64,000 bases of DNA from Desulfobulbaceae bacterium (GTDB lineage: Bacteria > Desulfobacterota > Desulfobulbia > Desulfobulbales > SURF-16), in assembly GCA_023230525.1 (NCBI GenBank), contig JALNXE010000004.1, forward strand, positions 20,092 through 84,091. Reading direction: 5' to 3'. The translations under genes were made by a program, and so were the position numbers. This document shows positions 43,170 to 50,932 of the stretch, one piece after another (the first letter of the stretch is position 1; each line of letters opens with the position of its first letter). Under the pieces are notes generated by a model. That model made no database searches, had not been told where the DNA came from, and saw only the letters and a list, made by a program, of their open reading frames with translations.

Positions 43170-43529
43170 ATGAAAAATGATTTTCCGGATGAAAATATCG
43201 AATTCGAAATTACCCCAGCCCCCTGGACGGTGGAGTCTCACCCGGATACGGAAGGTGCTTACATCGTTAAAGAGGCCCGCCACGAGCAACAGATATGGGG
43301 ACCTGATGGCTACGACATCTCGGACAAAGAGGGCGACCGGCGTGATCTGATCGTGGAGCGGCGGGACAGAAGTAACGTCAGCCTCATCCAGGCAGCGCCG
43401 CTGCTTTTCGAGGCCCTCAAAAATCTGTTGTTCCTCCCCGATAGAGGAAGAAATGATGCAATGAAAATCATGGAGAACATCAGCCCGAATTGGCAGGAAT
43501 CGGTCACCACAATCAGAAAAGAGAGGTAA
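43170..43529 (+). CDS. Small phage-like hypothetical protein
   Basis: A 119-residue acidic protein (MKNDFPDENIEFEITPAPW). The segment NVSLIQAAPLLFEALKNLLF resembles the ending of many small phage proteins (family form: N-a-x-L-I-a-a-A-P-x-L-L-e-A-L). Function is not known. The next gene begins 5 bp after the stop with GAGAGG as its ribosome site, so they are translated together. Confidence 0.6.
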   Translation: MKNDFPDENIEFEITPAPWTVESHPDTEGAYIVKEARHEQQIWGPDGYDISDKEGDRRDLIVERRDRSNVSLIQAAPLLFEALKNLLFLPDRGRNDAMKIMENISPNWQESVTTIRKER

Positions 43530-43534
43530 ATACC

Positions 43535-44578
43535 ATGGCAAGACTTGGCTCACAGGCAAAGGCCGGCTTTTATCCCACACCGGAGAGTGTGTGCGGCCAA
43601 CTTAAACAATTGCTCGATATAGATAAGGATGCCAGACTGCTCGACCCGTGTTGCGGCGAGGGGAAAACCCTGTCAAAACTGGCAGCGGGAACCGGCGCCA
43701 TAACTCACGGGGTCGAACTCGATCATCAGCGGGCCATCGAGGCGCGGACCAGAATATCACGTCTGCTCTGGGGCGACGCCCTGGTGGAGATGCGGATATC
43801 CATGGCCTCATTCGGTCTGCTCTTTCTGAATCCGCCCTATGATTATGAAATGGCTCCGGACAGCAAGGCGGAACGTCTGGAAGCATGCTTTCTGAAGCGC
43901 TATCAGGAAAGCCTGCAGAGGGACGGTTGGCTCGTGCTGGTCATCCCGTACACGGTCTTGAAATTCTGTGCCGCTGTTCTGGCACGGCATTTCGAGATGC
44001 TGCAGGTGTTCGCCTTCCCGGCAGAGGAATTTCAGGTCTTCAAACAATGCGTGGTTCTGGGCCGCAAGCGGTCACTTGTCCCCAAAGGACAGTCCGCCGC
44101 AACCGAGCGCAGTCTGACTCGGCTCAGCAGCTGGGAACCGGAAGAGTTCCTCAAAAGCACGCCCCAGCTTGCGGCCTTTTCGGCGCGGGTGAACATCCCC
44201 GCCCCGAAAAGCCCCATGCTCACCTTCAAGTCAACGCGCGTCGACCCGCTGGAGGTCATCCCGCTGGTCCGCAAATCGGGCCTGCTGAACGATCTCCTCG
44301 GCAATGACCTGGTGCCCGGACGGTGCAACTCGATCCGTCCCCTGGCCCCGCTCAAAAACGGCCATCTGGCTCTCATGCTGGCCGGCGGGTACATGAACGG
44401 CGAGATCGAGATGAACGGCAGCCGCTTGGTCATCAAGGGCGTGGTGCGCAAAACGGAAAAGGTGCAGAGCATCAGCGAAAACGCCAAGGGCGAGGCCATC
44501 ATAACCACACGGGATCAGTATCTGCCCACGGTCAAAGCCATCGATATGATGCGAGCGGAAATGATGACCATCCAATAA
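43535..44578 (+). CDS. Methyltransferase-like protein (DUF6094 type)
   Basis: A 347-residue protein. The SAM motif is RLLDPCCGEGKTLSKLA and the catalytic motif FLNPPYDYE matches the NPPY of amino-DNA methyltransferases. The second half (residues 180-347) has no target-recognition domain I can name. It may modify element DNA against host restriction or be an inactive relative. It is the one gene of the operon without its own repeated leader, being coupled to the gene before it by a 5-bp gap. Confidence 0.72.
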   Translation: MARLGSQAKAGFYPTPESVCGQLKQLLDIDKDARLLDPCCGEGKTLSKLAAGTGAITHGVELDHQRAIEARTRISRLLWGDALVEMRISMASFGLLFLNPPYDYEMAPDSKAERLEACFLKRYQESLQRDGWLVLVIPYTVLKFCAAVLARHFEMLQVFAFPAEEFQVFKQCVVLGRKRSLVPKGQSAATERSLTRLSSWEPEEFLKSTPQLAAFSARVNIPAPKSPMLTFKSTRVDPLEVIPLVRKSGLLNDLLGNDLVPGRCNSIRPLAPLKNGHLALMLAGGYMNGEIEMNGSRLVIKGVVRKTEKVQSISENAKGEAIITTRDQYLPTVKAIDMMRAEMMTIQ

Positions 44579-44607
44579 CCAATAACAATTTTTTCAACCA
44601 AACCCAT

Positions 44608-44663
44608 GCGGGGGAGCCTTCCCCGCCTGGGGTGTCTCCCCTTGCCATCAAAGGAGAGACACG
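44608..44663 (+). promoter_or_regulatory. RBS-mimic leader, copy f
   Basis: GCGGGG (44608-44613) pairs with CCCCGC (44621-44626). GTGTCTC (44632-44638) is exactly complementary to GAGACAC (44656-44662) between the Shine-Dalgarno and the ATG. The loop GAGCCTT matches the start region only weakly here. Confidence 0.65.
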
Positions 44664-45233
44664 ATGAAAAATTATCTCACAGTCCAAAGCAACGGCTTTG
44701 TCACCTATTGCGATGCCTTGATCGCCCGGTTGACATACGATACAGCCCAATCCTTCCTTTTCAGCCTGATCGGCAGCCCGGCTCACGTCCAGGCGGCCTC
44801 GGCCCATTTTATCAGCGGTGGCCTGTGCCGGGTTGCCGACGCCGGCAAGGCAGCGTTCGAACTCTGCCGGTCAAACGGCGCGGTCCATGCCATCCGCGCC
44901 AAGAAGATCGGCGATATCGTCAACAAAATCATGATCAGCGCCGAGCATTTTCCGGGCAGGACCGGCCCATCTTCCGAGGCGGGCATGTCCGCGGTCGTCT
45001 TCGGCCCGGATCTGGCCATGGTCAAGGAACGGGCTTTTCTGCGCCTGGACGGCAGCACCACCATGCCGTTGAAGCCCGCGTGGCGGGACTGGCTGTGGGA
45101 CGAGATCCTGCATCCGGAGAAGCTCTTTTCCTTCGGCAACAGTCAACTCCAGGAGGCATGGCTGATCAGCTGGGAGGAAGAAAATTTCGAGGAACAGGTC
45201 CTGGAAGGGATCAGACAACAACATCTCACATAA
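44664..45233 (+). CDS. Unknown element protein
   Basis: A 189-residue soluble protein (MKNYLTVQSNGFVTYCDALI). No signal peptide, membrane helix or catalytic motif seen. It ends 81 bp before the helicase gene and has its own repeated leader, which links its control to the rest of the operon. I do not recognise the family. Confidence 0.6.
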   Translation: MKNYLTVQSNGFVTYCDALIARLTYDTAQSFLFSLIGSPAHVQAASAHFISGGLCRVADAGKAAFELCRSNGAVHAIRAKKIGDIVNKIMISAEHFPGRTGPSSEAGMSAVVFGPDLAMVKERAFLRLDGSTTMPLKPAWRDWLWDEILHPEKLFSFGNSQLQEAWLISWEEENFEEQVLEGIRQQHLT

Positions 45234-45250
45234 GCATACCAATCAACCCA

Positions 45251-45314
45251 CCAGGGGAGGCTCACGATTCCCCTGGCGGGATTCGTTTGCCTTCCCTGCC
45301 AAGGAGGACAAACG
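45251..45314 (+). promoter_or_regulatory. RBS-mimic leader, copy g (before the helicase gene)
   Basis: CCAGGGGA (45251-45258) and TCCCCTGG (45269-45276) form a perfect 8-bp stem. TCGTTTG (45283-45289) is exactly complementary to CAAACGA (45309-45315), which includes the A of the start codon. Its TCGT part also matches ACGA in the loop (45264-45267). Confidence 0.75.
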
Positions 45315-47621
45315 ATGACCCAACAAATCGCCTTAGCGCATTTTCTCGATCAATGGGGTGAGGTACTGAAGTCCCAGGTGATCAAAAACATGAACCCGGT
45401 TTACCGGCCCAAGGCTGAAGACGGCTGGGACGCAAAGGCCCGCGAGCGGCTTTCCCGCCTCACGCGGCCGCCGTTCGAGGCCCAGACCAGACGCGGCATT
45501 CTGCCGATAGCCAGGGCCCTTTACAAGGAAGACCAACGCGGCGCTTTTCTGGTCGGCGAGATGGGCACCGGCAAGACTCTGATGAGTCTGGCCATCGCTT
45601 CTCTCGATCCGAAACCGGCCAAACGGATACTGATCCAGTGTCCGGGCCATCTGGTCAGGAAATGGATCAGGGAGGCGGAAGTGACCCTGCCGGCCTGCAC
45701 CTGCGTCAACCTCAACGATCGCGACCTGGGAATACTGCTGGCCAACAAGCTCGAAACCACTCAGCCGACAGGAACCGAGGTGTGGGTTCTGGGCAAGGAA
45801 CGGGCCAAGCTCCACTATCAACGGAAAATCGGCACCATCACCCGGCTCGGCGCGGAATGCTGCCCGGACTGCGGCCACCCGGTTCTCTACCGGACCACCG
45901 ATCAGGCCCCGGTCTGCGATTATTGCCAGGCCAGGATGTGGTCGGCGGATGGCACCCGGCACCGGCGTTTTGCCAAGGCCGAGTTCATCAAGCGGTATCT
46001 GCCGGCAGATTTTTTTGATCTGGTGATCCTTGACGAGGTGCACGAACTCAAAGGCGGCGGCACGGCCCAGGGGCAGGCGATGTCATGTCTCATCGCCCGC
46101 TCGAAAAAGGTCCTGGCCCTGACCGGCACCCTGATGGGCGGCTACTCGAAGGATCTTTTTTTTCTGCTCTGGCGCATGTTTCCGCGACAGATGGTGCAAG
46201 GCGGCTTCGAGTACGGTCGCACCCTGGGTTTTGCCGAACGGTACGGGGTTGTCCAGCGGACATACTCCGCCGACGACTTTGATGGGGACTTTAACCAGGC
46301 CAGCATCGGCCGCAGATCGGGACGGGCTCGCGTCAAGGAAGCGCCGGGCATCTCGCCCCTGCTGTTGCCGGACCTGCTCCTCGAACGATCCGCCTTTGTG
46401 CGGCTGACCGATGTGAGCGAAGCCCTGCCGGATTATGACGAGATCATCGTCTCCACCCCAATGCATGCTGAACTCAAGGAACATTACAACCAACTGGCGG
46501 ACACCCTGACCGAGGCGACCAGGAAGGCATTGGCCCGTGGCGACATGCGTCTGCTCGGCAAGATGCTGCAGAGCCTGCTCGCCTATCCGGACGGCTGCCG
46601 CTATCCCGAACAGGTAAACCTTGAACGCAACGGGGTCGAGGAGGCCATTGCCTCGGCGCCGGCACTTGACATCGATTTGCTGCCCAAGGAAAAACGATTG
46701 CTGGAAATCCTGGCTACGGAACGCAAAGAGGGCCGCAAGGCTGCCGTGTTTCTGGAACATACCGGCAGCCGCGACCTGCTCCCCACTTTGCAGGAGAAGC
46801 TGAAAGCACATGGCTTTTCCCCGCTGGTGCTGCGCGGTCACGCGGTCAAGCCGGAAAACCGGGAGGAGTGGCTGCGCAAAAACCTGGATACAGGTCAATA
46901 CGACTGCCTGCTCTGCAATCCCAACCTGGTGAAGACGGGGCTGGACCTGCTGGATTTTCCGACCATCATCTTCTTTCAGTGCGGCTATTCGGTGTTCACC
47001 CTGCGGCAGGCCAGCCGCCGTTCCTGGCGGATCGGCCAGAAGCTGCCGGTGCGGGTCTTTTTCATGGCCTATTCCGAAACCATGCAGGACAGGGCACTGG
47101 CCCTCATGGCCCAGAAGATGGAGACGTCGCTGGCCGTGGAAGGGGAATTGTCCGACCAGGGGCTGGCGGCTCTGTCCGAATCGGAAAACAGCATGGTGTT
47201 TGAGCTGGCCAAGGCATTGACCGGCCGCAAGACGACGACCGATGTCAACGCGGCCTGGAACAGCTACCGGCAGCGGGAATTGACCACCATGCTGGCCATC
47301 GATGACGAGCAGGGCATCAGCACCGATGAGAAAACCACCATAACAACCACCACAACCATGACGACGGAAGAGGGGCTTACCGCACAGATCAGGCATGAAC
47401 TGATCATCCGCGGCCGGGTCTATGTCCGTGGTGACAGCGCCGTGGCCTATGTGGCCGGCAACAGGTTCATGCTCCGTTCAGGGGATGTGCACTGGAACGG
47501 CCGCAAGATCGGCAGCTACGACCGTCAGGGCCGTGGCGAGATCAATAACAAACCGATTCGGATCTACCGGCCGGCGAATGCAGGTCATTTCGTGCTGGCC
47601 GAGGTACGGGACGCGGCATAA
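45315..47621 (+). CDS. SNF2-type superfamily 2 helicase with zinc-ribbon insertion
   Basis: A 768-residue protein. Motif I is GEMGTGKTLMSLAIA and motif II DEVHELKGGG; motif VI is QASRRSWRIGQKLPVRVFF, the SNF2/ERCC form. An inserted zinc ribbon (CCPDCGHPV and CDYCQARMW, about residues 178-215) splits lobe 1. The C-terminal 130 residues are different and end in a small beta domain. It could remodel DNA in replication or repair of the element, or serve defence; it sits between unknown small genes of the maintenance operon. Confidence 0.83.
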   Translation: MTQQIALAHFLDQWGEVLKSQVIKNMNPVYRPKAEDGWDAKARERLSRLTRPPFEAQTRRGILPIARALYKEDQRGAFLVGEMGTGKTLMSLAIASLDPKPAKRILIQCPGHLVRKWIREAEVTLPACTCVNLNDRDLGILLANKLETTQPTGTEVWVLGKERAKLHYQRKIGTITRLGAECCPDCGHPVLYRTTDQAPVCDYCQARMWSADGTRHRRFAKAEFIKRYLPADFFDLVILDEVHELKGGGTAQGQAMSCLIARSKKVLALTGTLMGGYSKDLFFLLWRMFPRQMVQGGFEYGRTLGFAERYGVVQRTYSADDFDGDFNQASIGRRSGRARVKEAPGISPLLLPDLLLERSAFVRLTDVSEALPDYDEIIVSTPMHAELKEHYNQLADTLTEATRKALARGDMRLLGKMLQSLLAYPDGCRYPEQVNLERNGVEEAIASAPALDIDLLPKEKRLLEILATERKEGRKAAVFLEHTGSRDLLPTLQEKLKAHGFSPLVLRGHAVKPENREEWLRKNLDTGQYDCLLCNPNLVKTGLDLLDFPTIIFFQCGYSVFTLRQASRRSWRIGQKLPVRVFFMAYSETMQDRALALMAQKMETSLAVEGELSDQGLAALSESENSMVFELAKALTGRKTTTDVNAAWNSYRQRELTTMLAIDDEQGISTDEKTTITTTTTMTTEEGLTAQIRHELIIRGRVYVRGDSAVAYVAGNRFMLRSGDVHWNGRKIGSYDRQGRGEINNKPIRIYRPANAGHFVLAEVRDAA

Positions 47622-47640
47622 CCGCTAAACTTTTCCCTAT

Positions 47641-47695
47641 GGGGCAACGCCCCCCCCCGGGTGTGGTTTGCCCCTTTTCATTTAAGGAGTCAAAC
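47641..47695 (+). promoter_or_regulatory. RBS-mimic leader, copy h
   Basis: GGGGC (47641-47645) pairs with GCCCC (47649-47653). GTTTG (47666-47670) is complementary to CAAAC (47691-47695), directly before the ATG. TTTGCCCC can also pair with GGGGCAA at the hairpin, so the two structures exclude each other. Confidence 0.65.
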
Positions 47696-47971
47696 ATGGC
47701 AATACTCATAACACCCGATGGAAAAAGGACCGAGGTCTCCGCCAAGGGGGCAAGGTTCACTCTGGATGAGATGTACTCGTTTTTGAGCTGCTCCCTGCTG
47801 CAGGCGGTTTTCCTTCTGGACGGCCGCATCATGTGGATTGACGAGGAAGGCAAGTTCAAGCCGCACCGCGTCAACATCCTGGCGACCGAACTGCTGTACA
47901 AGGCAGGCGGCTTGCCGGGAGACTACATTGCCGGCGCGGCCCTGCTCACCCAGAGAAATGAAGTTGAGTAA
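47696..47971 (+). CDS. Small protein, DUF3846-like
   Basis: A 91-residue protein (MAILITPDGKRTEVSAKGAR). The pattern TLDEMYSFLSCSLLQAVFLL, then the MWIDEEGKFK and NILATELL segments, matches what I recall of DUF3846, found in phages and mobile elements without known function. The start ATG at 47696 follows AAGGAG. It lies in the operon with its own leader. Confidence 0.65.
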   Translation: MAILITPDGKRTEVSAKGARFTLDEMYSFLSCSLLQAVFLLDGRIMWIDEEGKFKPHRVNILATELLYKAGGLPGDYIAGAALLTQRNEVE

Positions 47972-48002
47972 TCAACCAGCGAACAAACAAGTTTTTCCCC
48001 AC

Positions 48003-48063
48003 GGGGGCGCCACGCCCTTGGGGGTGTCGTGCCCCTTTTCTATTTCAACCAAGGAGGCACGAC
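48003..48063 (+). promoter_or_regulatory. RBS-mimic leader, copy i (before radC)
   Basis: GGGCG (48005-48009) and CGCCC (48013-48017) form a tight hairpin. GTCGTGCC (48026-48033) is exactly complementary to GGCACGAC (48056-48063), the last 8 bases before the ATG, and its CGTG part also matches CACG in the hairpin. Confidence 0.75.
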
Positions 48064-48543
48064 ATGCTTTTTATCCAGGACCAGAGCGGGTCCTATCTCC
48101 CCGCTCCCAAAGAAGCGGTACTCATCGAGGCCCGGCGGCTCAGCAGTCAGCAGCTCAGACGCGGTGTGTTCATCATATCGCCGGATATGGCCAAATTGGC
48201 GATTTCCGCCAAACTCAGCGGCAACGAGTGCGAGATGTTCGCCTGTCTGTTTCTGGACAGCAAGCATCGGGTGCTGGCCTGGGTGGAGATGTTCCGGGGC
48301 TCGGTGAATTCCGCCACGGTCCATTCCAGGGAAGTGGTCAAGGAGGCCCTGCGGCTCAATGCCGCGGCGATCATCCTGGCCCACAACCATCCCTCCGGCG
48401 ACAGTAAACCCAGCCGCGAGGACATCGAGCTTACCAATAAACTGAAGGACATCCTGAAGGTGATCGATGTCAGCGTGCTCGATCACCTGATCGTCGGCGA
48501 CGAAATCACCGCCTTGAGCGAGTCAGGGCATTTTTCATCATGA
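48064..48543 (+). CDS. radC: RadC family JAB-domain protein
   Basis: A 159-residue protein with a JAB/MPN metal site: HNHPSGDSKPSRED at about residues 107-120. It lacks the N-terminal helix-hairpin-helix part of long RadC and matches the short mobile-element form. RadC's role is not established; the name came from a repair phenotype later assigned elsewhere, and mobile-element copies often lie with antirestriction genes, as here with an ArdC-like gene next. Confidence 0.9.
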   Translation: MLFIQDQSGSYLPAPKEAVLIEARRLSSQQLRRGVFIISPDMAKLAISAKLSGNECEMFACLFLDSKHRVLAWVEMFRGSVNSATVHSREVVKEALRLNAAAIILAHNHPSGDSKPSREDIELTNKLKDILKVIDVSVLDHLIVGDEITALSESGHFSS

Positions 48544-48551
48544 AACCCGTA

Positions 48552-48612
48552 GGGGCAGGATCGGCCCCGATGGGGTCATCTTGCCCCCGCACCACACCGA
48601 GGAGACAAGATC
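48552..48612 (+). promoter_or_regulatory. RBS-mimic leader, copy j (before the ArdC-like gene)
   Basis: GGGGC (48552-48556) pairs with GCCCC (48564-48568), with loop AGGATCG. ATCTTG (48578-48583) is complementary to CAAGAT (48606-48611) just upstream of the ATG. The longer ATCTTGCCCC (48578-48587) also pairs over 10 positions with GGGGCAGGAT (48552-48561), so pairing with the first hairpin and with the start region are alternatives. Confidence 0.72.
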
Positions 48613-49536
48613 ATGAACAAGAAAAACGAAAAACCGAACATCTATACAGAAATCACCGACAAGATCATCACCGCCCTGGATGACGGCGTCATCCCCTGGG
48701 CCCGGCCCTGGGATGCTGTCCAATACGGCGTTTTCCGTAACGCGCTCACCAACCGGCCTTACCGGGGACTGAACACCATATTGCTCAACCTGGTGGCCAT
48801 GCTGCAGGGCTTTGTCGATCCCCGCTGGCTCACCTTCAGAAACGCCGAAAAACTCGGCGGCAGCATCAGGAAGGGTGAGAAAGGCGTGCATGTCATCTTC
48901 TGGAAATTCCTGCCCCTGCGGGCAGAGAGCGATCCTCCTGATTTTGACCCGGAGCCGGATGAAAACAGGCAGCAGAAGGTCATCCCCTTTGCCAGGGCTT
49001 ACACGGTCTTCAACGTGGAGCAGTGCGAAGGGCTCGATCTTCCCGCCCTTGCACCCGACGCGGTCGTTGATCAGGGAAACAATGAAATGGCGGAAAGGAT
49101 CCTGACCCTGCCCGTGCTGAAACATGGGGGTGGCCGGGCCTGTTATGTGCCGTCCGCCGACAGAATCAACTTGCCGCCGCGCACCGCCTTCGAGAATCTC
49201 GATTTCTATTACTCAACCGCCTATCACGAGATCATCCACTGGACCGGACATCCGGCCCGGCTGGCCCGAACCTTCGGCAAACGCTTCGGCGACAATGACT
49301 ATGCCTTCGAGGAACTGGTGGCCGAGATCGGCGCCGCCTTCCTTGGCACCGCAACCGCTATCCCTTTCGAGGAGATGCGCCACCCGGAATACATCAATTC
49401 CTGGCTGCAGATCCTCAAAGGCGATAACCGGGCGATCTTCACCGCCGCGGCCAAGGCGCAGAACGCCGCCGACTTTGTCCTGGACAAGGCCGGCCTGGCT
49501 GCCGGGGAAGAAGAGATTCTTCCCGAAGCGGCATGA
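48613..49536 (+). CDS. ArdC-like antirestriction protein with zincin domain
   Basis: A 307-residue protein. Residues 1-120 are the ssDNA-binding ArdC N-domain (NIYTEITDKIITALDDGVIP, with PWARPW and RNALTNRPYRGLNTI). The C-terminal half is a metallopeptidase-like domain with HEIIHWTGHPARL. ArdC proteins protect incoming single-stranded plasmid DNA from host restriction. It is the last gene before a terminator, ending the maintenance operon. Confidence 0.88.
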   Translation: MNKKNEKPNIYTEITDKIITALDDGVIPWARPWDAVQYGVFRNALTNRPYRGLNTILLNLVAMLQGFVDPRWLTFRNAEKLGGSIRKGEKGVHVIFWKFLPLRAESDPPDFDPEPDENRQQKVIPFARAYTVFNVEQCEGLDLPALAPDAVVDQGNNEMAERILTLPVLKHGGGRACYVPSADRINLPPRTAFENLDFYYSTAYHEIIHWTGHPARLARTFGKRFGDNDYAFEELVAEIGAAFLGTATAIPFEEMRHPEYINSWLQILKGDNRAIFTAAAKAQNAADFVLDKAGLAAGEEEILPEAA

Positions 49537-49553
49537 ACGAAACCATGTAACGC

Positions 49554-49597
49554 AAAACGGCTGTCTCCAACCTTTGTGGTTGGGCAGCCGTTTTTTT
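49554..49597 (+). terminator. Terminator of the maintenance operon
   Basis: AAAACGGCTG (49554-49563) and CAGCCGTTTT (49585-49594) form the outer stem, with a second inner pairing CCAACC / GGTTGG, and a run of Ts follows. Confidence 0.9.
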
Positions 49598-49631
49598 ATT
49601 GCCTGCACATTCTGTATCGGCTAAATAATAT

Positions 49632-49654
49632 AGACTATATATATCGTATATACT
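49632..49654. promoter_or_regulatory. AT-rich imperfect palindrome upstream of parA
   Basis: A TATATATCGTATATA-type element lies 17-39 bp before the parA start. It could be an autoregulatory operator and overlap the promoter. The symmetry is imperfect. Confidence 0.35.
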
Positions 49655-49670
49655 TTAACGGAGTTCGATT

Positions 49671-50321
49671 ATGAGTATCACAGTTTTCGGCGGAGAAAAA
49701 GGCGGCACCGGCAAGACGACGCTGGCGGTCAATATCGCGGCCATGCTGGCCATGAAGGGAAAAGACGTGCTGCTGCTGGACACCGACCGGCAGGGGACAG
49801 CCTCCTTCTGGGCCACAGTCCGGGATGAGGAAAACATCGAGCCCCGGGTGGCCTGCGTGCAGAAATTCGGCAAGGGCCTGCCGGCCCAGGTCCGGGACCT
49901 GGCGGAAAGATACGATGAGATCATCATCGACGCCGGCGGCCGCGATTCCATGGAGCTGCGCTACGCCCTCGGCGTGGCCGACCGGGCCTATATCCCGGTG
50001 CAGCCCTTCCAGTTTGATATCTGGACCATCCGCCAGATGGATACCCTGGTGGAGATGGCCAAGGGGTTGAACGAAGAGCTTGCCGCCTTCATCGTCCTCA
50101 ACCGGGTCGCCACCAATCCCGCCATCCGGGAGGACCGGGAAACCCGGGAATTCATCACCCGGGAAGATTTTCAGCACCTGGCCCTGGCCGAATCCATGAT
50201 CCGGGACCGCATCGCCTTCCGCAAGGCGGCCAGAGATGGCCTGGCCGTGGTCGAGTACGGCCAGGACCGCAAAGCGGTTAACGAAATGAACCAACTGTAC
50301 GAGGAGATCTATGGTGACTAA
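49671..50321 (+). CDS. parA: ParA-type partition ATPase
   Basis: A 216-residue protein with the deviant Walker A GGEKGGTGKTTLAVNIAA at the N-terminus and IIIDAGGRDSMELRYAL as Walker A'. The small size, without an HTH, marks the ParA form of type Ib partition, in which a small DNA-binding partner completes the system. GGAG precedes the ATG. The stop overlaps the next gene by 11 bp. It would help keep the excised element through cell division. Confidence 0.92.
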   Translation: MSITVFGGEKGGTGKTTLAVNIAAMLAMKGKDVLLLDTDRQGTASFWATVRDEENIEPRVACVQKFGKGLPAQVRDLAERYDEIIIDAGGRDSMELRYALGVADRAYIPVQPFQFDIWTIRQMDTLVEMAKGLNEELAAFIVLNRVATNPAIREDRETREFITREDFQHLALAESMIRDRIAFRKAARDGLAVVEYGQDRKAVNEMNQLYEEIYGD

Positions 50322-50631
50322 AAAGAAAAGCAGCCCCCTGCGCGGCGTGCCGGCAGCAAAGGACAAGGACGCGGCCCTGGACGCATTTGCCGCCGGCGCC
50401 GTGCAGCCGACTATCGCCCCGCCCGCGCCGATCCAAACGGTCTACCCCTGGGAGGAGCCATATGTGCGTGAGGATGTCATGAAACAGGTGCTTCTCAAGA
50501 TGCCGGAGCCACTGTACCTGAAGCTCAAGCACATTACCAATTACACCCCCTACAACATGACCTCCTTCATCATCGAAAAGATTACCCCGGAGATCGAAAA
50601 GGAAATCGCCAGGATGACCGGGCGGGGATGA
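50311..50631 (+). CDS. Ribbon-helix-helix partition partner (ParG/ParB-like)
   Basis: A 106-residue protein with a disordered N-terminal half rich in Ala and Pro. A C-terminal ribbon-helix-helix follows: QVLLKMPEPLYLKLKHITN, then TPYNMTSFIIEKI. Type Ib systems pair such a protein with ParA; it would bind the centromere and repress the operon. Overlap with parA shows coupling. Family inferred from fold pattern and position. Confidence 0.65.
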   Translation: MVTKKKSSPLRGVPAAKDKDAALDAFAAGAVQPTIAPPAPIQTVYPWEEPYVREDVMKQVLLKMPEPLYLKLKHITNYTPYNMTSFIIEKITPEIEKEIARMTGRG

Positions 50632-50893
50632 AGAAACGAGCCATGCTGCTGCCCGCTGCTTGAAGATAGTGGACGAAACACATAAGAAACTGATGGATTT
50701 TAAAAATTGTTTTCAAGTTGGAATCGATTCCGGCAGATTGCCGGAACCGGCTCAGTATTCCAAAAACCAAAAAACCCGGTCACTGACCGGAAGAAAGAAT
50801 AAACGGCGTGGTTGAAGAAACGAAGAAACAAGAGCAACACTGATGGATTTCCATAACGTTCTGAACAAACGGAAAAAAACAATTTATTTGATT

Positions 50894-50932
50894 GATAACA
50901 TTTTAAATGTTATCGTTTAAAAAAATGTTATC
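50894..50932 (+). promoter_or_regulatory. Palindromic operator and half-site before the AbiE-like pair
   Basis: GATAACATTT (50894-50903) and AAATGTTATC (50905-50914) form a perfect palindrome around one T. A third copy of the half-site, AAATGTTATC (50923-50932), abuts the start ATG. The layout fits autoregulation by the winged-helix protein encoded next. Before it, 50632-50893 holds no supported gene. Confidence 0.7.

Noticed and set aside
46083..47396. Long minus-strand frame opposite the SNF2 helicase
   Set aside because: Antisense to a gene with all helicase motifs; no ribosome site or recognisable product.
40769..48612. CRISPR array in the repeated intergenic segments
   Set aside because: The recurring units are separated by genes, differ in sequence and share only structure; there are no spacer-repeat arrays in the window.
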